From NCBI GenBank assembly GCA_002697505.1, contig NZWA01000001.1, forward strand, positions 1-8,539: DNA of 8,539 bases. The letters are read 5' to 3'. Under the pieces are notes generated by a model, which ran no database searches, was not told the origin of the DNA, and worked only from the letters and a program-made list of their open reading frames with translations. Positions within the stretch are counted from its first letter, which is position 1; the number at the start of each line of letters is the position of its first letter. The translations under genes and the position numbers were made by a program. This document shows positions 1 to 6,051 of the stretch, piece by piece. The stretch is from Flavobacteriales bacterium (GTDB lineage: Bacteria; Bacteroidota; Bacteroidia; Flavobacteriales; BACL11).

Positions 1-2091
1 AATCTTAAAACAGAAGTTAAAATTTTTTATGATAATAAGAATATCTATTTTGGAATTATGATGTTTGATAATCATCCCGATAGTATTCTTAGAGAACTTT
101 CTAAAAGAGATGATGACAATAAAAATTTTGATGCATTTGAAATATATATTGACCCTTTTAATAACACGCAAGTTGAATATAATTTTATGATTACAGCTGC
201 TGGTGTTCAAATTGATAAAAAATTATCAAAAACTGGCTCTGATAAAAATTGGAATGCAATATGGTATTCAGCAGTAAAAATTAATAAGTTTGGATGGTCT
301 GCAGAAATTGCTATTCCTTTTAGTCAAATTAGATTTAATGATAATAATTCAAAATGGGCTTTAAATATGGTCAGAACAATCAGAAGACATAGAGAAAAGT
401 ATTCATGGAATTATATTGACATTGAATATGAAAATAAAGCTTTACAATCCGGAATATTAAATGGAATAAAAAATATTAAAAATCCACTTAGATTATCTTT
501 TATGCCATATGCATCTATTTATGCGGAATCTTATCTTGATGAATATAATTTCCCATATAATTATGGAATGGATTTAAAATATGGGATTAATGAAAGTTTT
601 ACTTTAGATATGACTTTAATTCCTGATTTTGGTCAAGTTAGCTCCGATGCAATGGTTCTCAACCTTACTCCTTTTGAGTTAAAATATGATGAAAAAAGAC
701 AATTCTTTAATGAAGGAATAGAACTTTTCAATAAAGGTGGAGATATGTTTTACAGTAGAAGATTACAAAATGATTTAATTAATGCAACAAAAGTAAGTGG
801 TAGATCCAAGAATGGACTTGGCATAGCAGGATTAAATGCAATTAGTAACAAAACTGATGATGAAACTTTTAAAAATTATAATGTAATAATTTTAGATCAA
901 GCATTAAAAAATAGTTCTTCTATTAGCTTTATGAATACAAATTTAACATCATTAAACTCCTCTATTTCAAATGTAAGTGGAATATTTACTCAGCTATACA
1001 ATAAAAAAAATACTCATGTTTTAGATGCTAATCTTAAGTTCAGCCAAAATTTTGAAAACAATAAATCAGGTTCTTCAGGAAAATTATCTTTAAAAAAAAA
1101 TAGTGGTAACTATAGATATAAGTTAGAAACATTTATTAGTGATAAAAATTATAATCCAAACAATATAGGTTTTTATTCAAAAAGTAATGAAATAATTAAT
1201 AAACTAGAAATTGGATATGAACAGTTAAAAGAAAATAAAAATTTTATTTCCTCTAAATATTACTTTTTTGCAAATCAAGAATCACTTTTTGAAAATAAAA
1301 ATTTTGTAAATTTATATCTAGAAGCTGAAACTAAATTTGTATTTAAAAATTATCTGTTTTTATTGGGAAAAATTTCTGGTCATCCCTTCCATAAAAATGA
1401 TTATTATGAAGCTAGAACAGGAGATTTTAATACTATTGTTAAAAAATCAAAATATCTTAGACTTAGTGCATATTCATCCAGTGATTTTAGAAAGAAGTTT
1501 GCGTTAGATTTAGGTGGTGGAATTCAAACCAACCCACTGTATCAGGGATATGAATACAGCTGGAGAGTTTCACCTAGATACAGATTTAATAATAAATTTT
1601 CAACAAAATATGTTTTATCAGTTAAAAATAAATTTAATGATATTGGTTATTCTAATAATCTAAATGGATCTCCAGTAATAGCAATTAGAAATACAAATAT
1701 GATTACGAATGTATTGTCAGGGAGTTATATTATAAACAATAAAATGGATTTTTCTTTTAAATTACGATACCATATTGACCAAGTCAAAAATTTAAGCTAT
1801 CATTCAGTTAATAATGATGGTTATTTAGATCTGAATAATTTTTTATTAAATCTGGATGAAAATGAAAACTATACTACATGGACTTCTGATGTAAGCTGGA
1901 ATTGGTGGTATAGTCCAGGAAGTCAAATAAGTATAGTTTGGAAAAACGGAAGAGATTTTTCAGATGATAATATATATTATAATTGGATTGATAATGCTAA
2001 TCAAACTCTTAATTCTAGTAAACAAAATAGTATTTCGTTTAAAATTGTATATTATTTAGATTATCTTTACCTAAGAAATGATAAAAATTAA
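1..2091 (+). CDS. DUF5916 outer-membrane protein with CBM9-like N-terminal domain (5' partial)
   Basis: The frame is open from base 1, so the ATG codons at 58 and 61 are internal and the true start (with the expected signal peptide) lies upstream. 696 residues are visible. Bases 1 to about 420 encode a CBM9-like beta-sandwich: an FYD...IYFGIMMFD strand, the RDDD turn, EIYIDPF, AAGVQID, then IPFSQIRF and a conserved Trp. The DUF5916 hallmarks follow: PDFGQV (622-639), an NLTPFEL segment, EKRQFF, and FYSRRL (748-765). The rest alternates aromatic and polar residues as in outer-membrane beta strands and ends in YYLDYLYL, plausibly the last barrel strand. Family members are predicted outer-membrane barrels of unproven function, often called carbohydrate-binding family 9-like; a sugar ligand is not shown. 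It overlaps the downstream ABC ATPase by 14 bp, so the two are probably co-transcribed. The family call is firm; the function is unknown. Confidence 0.9.
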   Translation, partial: NLKTEVKIFYDNKNIYFGIMMFDNHPDSILRELSKRDDDNKNFDAFEIYIDPFNNTQVEYNFMITAAGVQIDKKLSKTGSDKNWNAIWYSAVKINKFGWSAEIAIPFSQIRFNDNNSKWALNMVRTIRRHREKYSWNYIDIEYENKALQSGILNGIKNIKNPLRLSFMPYASIYAESYLDEYNFPYNYGMDLKYGINESFTLDMTLIPDFGQVSSDAMVLNLTPFELKYDEKRQFFNEGIELFNKGGDMFYSRRLQNDLINATKVSGRSKNGLGIAGLNAISNKTDDETFKNYNVIILDQALKNSSSISFMNTNLTSLNSSISNVSGIFTQLYNKKNTHVLDANLKFSQNFENNKSGSSGKLSLKKNSGNYRYKLETFISDKNYNPNNIGFYSKSNEIINKLEIGYEQLKENKNFISSKYYFFANQESLFENKNFVNLYLEAETKFVFKNYLFLLGKISGHPFHKNDYYEARTGDFNTIVKKSKYLRLSAYSSSDFRKKFALDLGGGIQTNPLYQGYEYSWRVSPRYRFNNKFSTKYVLSVKNKFNDIGYSNNLNGSPVIAIRNTNMITNVLSGSYIINNKMDFSFKLRYHIDQVKNLSYHSVNNDGYLDLNNFLLNLDENENYTTWTSDVSWNWWYSPGSQISIVWKNGRDFSDDNIYYNWIDNANQTLNSSKQNSISFKIVYYLDYLYLRNDKN

Positions 2092-2728
2092 CAATCTACA
2101 TCACTCCTACGATAACATCAAAGTTTTAGATGGTATAAATTTAGAAATAAATAAAAGTGAAATTATTTCTGTTCTTGGAAAATCAGGTGCTGGCAAAACA
2201 ACACTTTTAAACTTAATTGGAACCCTTGATACTATACAGGATGGAGAAATTTTTATTAATGGGAAATTAATTAATAATTTAAGCCTAAATGAACTCTATA
2301 AATTAAGAAATGAAGAAATAGGTTTTGTATTTCAATTTCACAACTTACTTCCAGAATTTACTGCTCTTGAGAATATATGTCTTCCTGCCTTTATTAAAGG
2401 GATAACAAAAAAAGAAGCAGAAAAAAAAGCCTATGAACTTTTAAAAAAATTAGATCTTACCAACAGAGCTCAACACAAACCAAATCAACTATCAGGTGGT
2501 GAAAAACAAAAAATTTCCATTTGTAGAGCACTTATTAATTCACCATCATTTGTTTTAGCCGATGAACCAACAGGTAATTTAGATTCACACAACACAGAAA
2601 TAATCTACAAACTATTTCAGAAATTAAACAATGAATTTGGACATACTTTTGTAATTATTACTCACAATAATAATTTTGCTAGAATTGGAAATAAAAAAGT
2701 TTTAATGCAAGACGGAAAAATAATTTAA
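2078..2728 (+). CDS. lolD: LolD-like ABC transporter ATP-binding protein
   Basis: This 216-residue protein is a complete single ABC ATPase of the LolD/MacB/FtsE-like class that powers lipoprotein release from, or substrate extrusion at, the inner membrane. Walker A GKSGAGKT is at residues 34-41, the Q-loop Gln at 86 (GFVFQFHNLLPEFTALEN), the signature LSGGEKQ at 138-144, Walker B FVLADE at 158-163 followed by the D-loop Asn167-Leu-Asp, and the switch His at 196. The LLPEFTALEN stretch and the DEPTGNLD motif are typical of LolD. The length matches the family (about 220-230). There is no membrane segment, so it must pair with a LolC/E- or MacB-type permease, and none is in the window. It starts at an ATG 14 bp inside the DUF5916 gene with no clear Shine-Dalgarno sequence, which suggests translational coupling. 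The ATPase class is firm; lipoprotein specificity (LolD) is inferred and another exporter is possible. Confidence 0.85.
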   Translation: MIKINNLHHSYDNIKVLDGINLEINKSEIISVLGKSGAGKTTLLNLIGTLDTIQDGEIFINGKLINNLSLNELYKLRNEEIGFVFQFHNLLPEFTALENICLPAFIKGITKKEAEKKAYELLKKLDLTNRAQHKPNQLSGGEKQKISICRALINSPSFVLADEPTGNLDSHNTEIIYKLFQKLNNEFGHTFVIITHNNNFARIGNKKVLMQDGKII

Positions 2729-2755
2729 TATCTACTTAAGTTATATTATATTTTT

Positions 2756-2763
2756 TAATTTTG
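2756..2763 (+). promoter_or_regulatory. Putative Bacteroidota -7 promoter box for the batA-like gene
   Basis: TAATTTTG matches the Bacteroidota sigma-ABfr -7 consensus TAnnTTTG exactly. It lies in the only intergenic gap, 7 bp before the ATG at 2771, so transcription would begin within a few bases of the start codon and give an almost leaderless mRNA. No TTG is present at the expected -33 position (around 2734-2736), which lowers confidence. In such AT-rich sequence the box could also occur by chance. Confidence 0.5.
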
Positions 2764-2770
2764 CGCTTTG

Positions 2771-4774
2771 ATGAAATATCAAAATCCTGAAATACTGTAT
2801 GCATTAATTGCTGTTCTTGTTCCAATTATAATACATTTATTAAATTTAAGAAAACACAAAAATATTTATTTTAGTAGTATTCGTTTTTTAAAAAAAATTT
2901 CCGAGGAAAAAAAACAAAAACTAAAACTTAAAAATATTTTAATTCTAATATCAAGAATTTTAGCAATTACCTTTTTGGTTCTAACATTTGCTCAGCCATA
3001 TATCTCATTAAATAATAAAAATGATCAAGAAAATATTTTAATCTATGTAGATAATTCATTTAGTATGGATGGAGAAACAAAATTTGGACGTGCTCTAAAT
3101 ATTGCAAAAGAAAAAGCTAAAATAATAGCTAAAGATAACTCCGACAAAAATCTATATTTGATTACAAACAATTTTTCTGCTAAAAACAAACACAAATTTG
3201 CAGCCAAAGATTTTATAAATGAAATTAATAAAATTGAAAGTTCTTACCATAGAAAAAAATTTTCTGAAATTCTATCATTTACATCTTTTATAAAAGAAAA
3301 GAAAAAAATCTATTTTATTTCTGATTTGCAAAAATCATCTTTTGATATCGAAAACGTTAAATATGTTGATTCATCTCTCGACCTATCAATTGTTCCAATA
3401 GATCATAATACAAATAATATCAGTATTGATTCTGTATGGTTAATGAATCCAATTAACAAATCCTCTGATAATATTACACTAAATGCAAAAATAACTAACT
3501 ACAGTAATATAAAAGTCTCTGAAAAAGTAGTTTTCTTATACATAAATGAAAAACAAAAATCTCAACAATTTATTAATTTGAAAAGTGGAGAAACAAAAAC
3601 AATAAAATTTGAATTTGATCAAAAATCTAGTATTTCTGTTTCAGGATACATAAATATAAATGATTCACCCATAACTTATGATAATAAATGTTATTTTAGT
3701 TTAAATCAAAATAAAAAAACAAAGATTTTATGCATAAATAATGTAAACAATAATAAATACATTAATGCAATATTTAGTCAAGATAGTACACTATTTAATT
3801 ATTATGCAACTAACATCAATAATTTAAATTATAATACCATTAGCAAGTATGATTTAGTTATAATAAATGAAATAAATAGCTTCCCAAATGCTTTAGTTAG
3901 AATATTAAAAGATAAAATAAATTCATTTAATTATGTAATTATACCACCAAATGATGTTGAAATTGAAAATTTTAATAATTCATTATCTAAGCTAGAACTT
4001 AATACAATAAGTAGTATTAATAAAAATAAATATGAAATAAATAAACTTGATGACGAACACCCAATTTTTAAAAATGTTTTTGATAATAAATTAGAAAACA
4101 TTATTTATCCTTATTCGAATATTCATTTAGTAAAAAATAAAAAATACCCAACCACTAATATACTTTATTTAGAAAATGGTGATCCATTTTTATCAATATA
4201 TAAAAAGGATAATAAATTTATATATATGTTTAATAGTACTTTAGATAACAAACAAAATAATTTAACTCAACATTCAATATTTGTACCACTTTTAATGAAC
4301 ATTGGTTCACAATCTTTATCAAATCAAAAAGTATACTATTTATTAGAGAATACAACTTTTTTTAAATCGAAATATAATAATTCAAAAAATGAAATACTAA
4401 ATTTGACTAATGGAAATAGTGAGTATATTGTTGAAAGTAAAAATATTGAAGGAGAAATACATTATAAAATAAAAAATATTCTAACAAAAAATGGAGTATA
4501 TAGTCTTAGAAATAAAAGCAAAATAGTAGATAAAATTGCATTTAATTTTAATAATAAAGAAAGTGATATAAAACTAACTAGTAGAAATGAAATTAACAGC
4601 TGGAAAAAAAAATACAATTTAAATCTTGAAATAATTGATAAAAACATGTCAAATTTCAAGAAATACATAAATAATACTAATAATAACATTAAAGAATATT
4701 GGATATTAACATTAATATTATCCTTAATATTTTTTGCATTAGAAATTTTTCTAATTAAATATATAAAATCATGA
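2771..4774 (+). CDS. BatA-type (Bacteroides aerotolerance) VWA membrane protein
   Basis: This is a 667-residue inner-membrane protein of the BatA N-terminal-domain family. I chose the ATG at 2771 over the in-frame TTG at 2768 because MKYQNPEILYAL matches the usual family start. The BatA signature runs from residue 5: NPEILYAL, a first membrane helix (about 8-24), then HLLNLRKHKNIYFSSIRFL with the conserved HLxxLR and FSxIRFL. A second helix spans about 56-74 and ends in FAQPYI. A von Willebrand A-like region follows, with a MIDAS-type D94-x-S96-x-S98 and a later FISDLQ at 182-187. The middle (about 320-420) resembles a glutamine-amidotransferase-like fold with a YDLVIINEI strand. A last helix at about 643-661 anchors the C-terminus, so the bulk is probably periplasmic. 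Unlike classical bat loci, no MoxR ATPase or DUF58 gene is adjacent. The stop overlaps the next start (ATGA). Asn and Lys content is very high. Its function is unproven. Confidence 0.85.
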   Translation: MKYQNPEILYALIAVLVPIIIHLLNLRKHKNIYFSSIRFLKKISEEKKQKLKLKNILILISRILAITFLVLTFAQPYISLNNKNDQENILIYVDNSFSMDGETKFGRALNIAKEKAKIIAKDNSDKNLYLITNNFSAKNKHKFAAKDFINEINKIESSYHRKKFSEILSFTSFIKEKKKIYFISDLQKSSFDIENVKYVDSSLDLSIVPIDHNTNNISIDSVWLMNPINKSSDNITLNAKITNYSNIKVSEKVVFLYINEKQKSQQFINLKSGETKTIKFEFDQKSSISVSGYININDSPITYDNKCYFSLNQNKKTKILCINNVNNNKYINAIFSQDSTLFNYYATNINNLNYNTISKYDLVIINEINSFPNALVRILKDKINSFNYVIIPPNDVEIENFNNSLSKLELNTISSINKNKYEINKLDDEHPIFKNVFDNKLENIIYPYSNIHLVKNKKYPTTNILYLENGDPFLSIYKKDNKFIYMFNSTLDNKQNNLTQHSIFVPLLMNIGSQSLSNQKVYYLLENTTFFKSKYNNSKNEILNLTNGNSEYIVESKNIEGEIHYKIKNILTKNGVYSLRNKSKIVDKIAFNFNNKESDIKLTSRNEINSWKKKYNLNLEIIDKNMSNFKKYINNTNNNIKEYWILTLILSLIFFALEIFLIKYIKS

Positions 4775-6051
4775 ATATACTAATTAAAAATTGTTTAATT
4801 ATTGATACACATAGTAATCATAACAACAAGAAAAAAGATATTCTAATTATAAACGGGAGATTTGAAAAAATCTCTAAAAAAATTGATATATCAAATTACA
4901 AAAATGTAAAAACTGTAGATTTTAAATCTGAAAACTTACATGTTTCGCCAGGCTGGTTTGATATGCATGTAGATTTTGGAGAACCTGGAAATGAACAAAA
5001 AGAAACAATTAAATCAGGTTCAGAGGCAGCGAAAAAAGGTGGTTTTACCGGTGTCTTATTAAGCCCAAACACAAATCCTAATGTAGATAACAGTAGCACC
5101 GTTAAATATATTAATCAATTTAATTCTAACTCAATAATTGATATTCTACCCTCTGGAAATATTACTTTAAAAAATAAAGGAGAAAAAATTGTAGAAATGC
5201 ATGATATGAGTAATGCAGGTTGTGTTGCATTTACTGATGATAAACAATCATTACAAAATAGTAATGTTTTAAAAATTGCTCTTTTGTATGCAAAAGATTC
5301 AAATAAACTTATAATGAATTATCCCAATGATCATTCATTATCAAAAAACGGATTAATTAATGAAGGTCTGGTTAGCACTTCTCTAGGTCTTAGAGGAATC
5401 CCTAGAATTGCAGAAGAAATTATGACAAATAGAGATGTCAAATTATGTGAGTATACAAACTCAAGAATGCACTTATCATATATTTCAACACAAGAGTGCA
5501 CTGAAATTATAAAACAGGCTAAAAAAGATAAAATAAATATAACTGCTGATGTTTGTGTTTATAATCTAATCTATAATGATCAGCAGTTAAAGGATTTTAA
5601 TACAAATTTTAAGCTACTTCCTCCACTTCGAGATAATAATGATATAAATTCTCTTATTAAAGCTCTAAAGTTAAATATTATTGATGTAATTACTTCTGAC
5701 CATAGACCACATTTAGATGATGATAAAAATAAGGAATTCGAACATGCAAAATTTGGAATAATTGGGCTAGAAAGTTTTTTTGGTTTATTATGTAAAAATC
5801 TTTTAGGTAAGCTAAGCATAAATGAAATAGTAGATAAGATTAGTATAAATCCAAGAAAAATTTTAAATATTGATTGTCCAGTAATCGAAATAGGTGAAAA
5901 AGCTAATATAACTATATTTGATCCAAATATTAATTGGAACTTTAATAAATCTAGCATCAAATCAAAATCTATTAACACACCATTTCTTAACGAGAAATTA
6001 AAAGGTAAAGCTCTAGCTATATATAACAACAAGAAGTATCAGCAATGTTAG
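4771..6051 (+). CDS. Dihydroorotase-like amidohydrolase, probably catalytically degenerate
   Basis: This 426-residue protein has the type I dihydroorotase (PyrC) architecture: a small beta-sandwich formed from both ends around a TIM barrel. Family landmarks are SPGWFDMHV (59-67), GEPGNEQKETI (70-80), PNTNP (99-103), FTDD (154-157), STQE (239-242), TSDHRPH (308-314) and GLES. Active family members close carbamoyl-aspartate to dihydroorotate using two metal ions. Here the expected HxHxR reads H66-V-D68-F-G70, so the second metal His and the substrate Arg are lost. The HCED-type His is Tyr184 and the HxxHxS His is Tyr237. Asp310 and the Asp156/157 pair remain. By analogy with the inactive PyrC' that partners aspartate transcarbamoylase in pseudomonads, it may be structural or have another activity; this is inference. 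Translation is probably coupled to the upstream batA-like gene by ATGA. The family call is firm and activity doubtful, so no pyrC symbol is given. Confidence 0.85.
   Translation: MNILIKNCLIIDTHSNHNNKKKDILIINGRFEKISKKIDISNYKNVKTVDFKSENLHVSPGWFDMHVDFGEPGNEQKETIKSGSEAAKKGGFTGVLLSPNTNPNVDNSSTVKYINQFNSNSIIDILPSGNITLKNKGEKIVEMHDMSNAGCVAFTDDKQSLQNSNVLKIALLYAKDSNKLIMNYPNDHSLSKNGLINEGLVSTSLGLRGIPRIAEEIMTNRDVKLCEYTNSRMHLSYISTQECTEIIKQAKKDKINITADVCVYNLIYNDQQLKDFNTNFKLLPPLRDNNDINSLIKALKLNIIDVITSDHRPHLDDDKNKEFEHAKFGIIGLESFFGLLCKNLLGKLSINEIVDKISINPRKILNIDCPVIEIGEKANITIFDPNINWNFNKSSIKSKSINTPFLNEKLKGKALAIYNNKKYQQC

Noticed and set aside
1231..1305. The 15-mer GAAAATAAAAATTTT occurs twice, 60 bp apart (1231-1245 and 1291-1305).
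   Set aside because: Both copies are in frame encoding ENKNF within the DUF5916 barrel; low-complexity A/T codons explain them and no third copy was seen.
2768..2770. TTG one codon upstream as the start of the batA-like gene.
   Set aside because: The adjacent ATG at 2771 is a better start codon, matches the family N-terminus, and the TTG lies at or before the predicted transcription start.
4462..4689. A hydrophobic antisense frame of about 75 codons with apparent membrane-helix character.
   Set aside because: Antisense of Lys/Asn-rich codons yields Phe/Leu-rich translations, so the hydrophobicity is a mirror of the batA-like gene.
5580..6032. An open frame of about 150 codons antisense to the dihydroorotase-like gene.
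   Set aside because: It lies wholly opposite a clear coding sequence, shows no family motif, and arises from AT-rich codon usage on the other strand.
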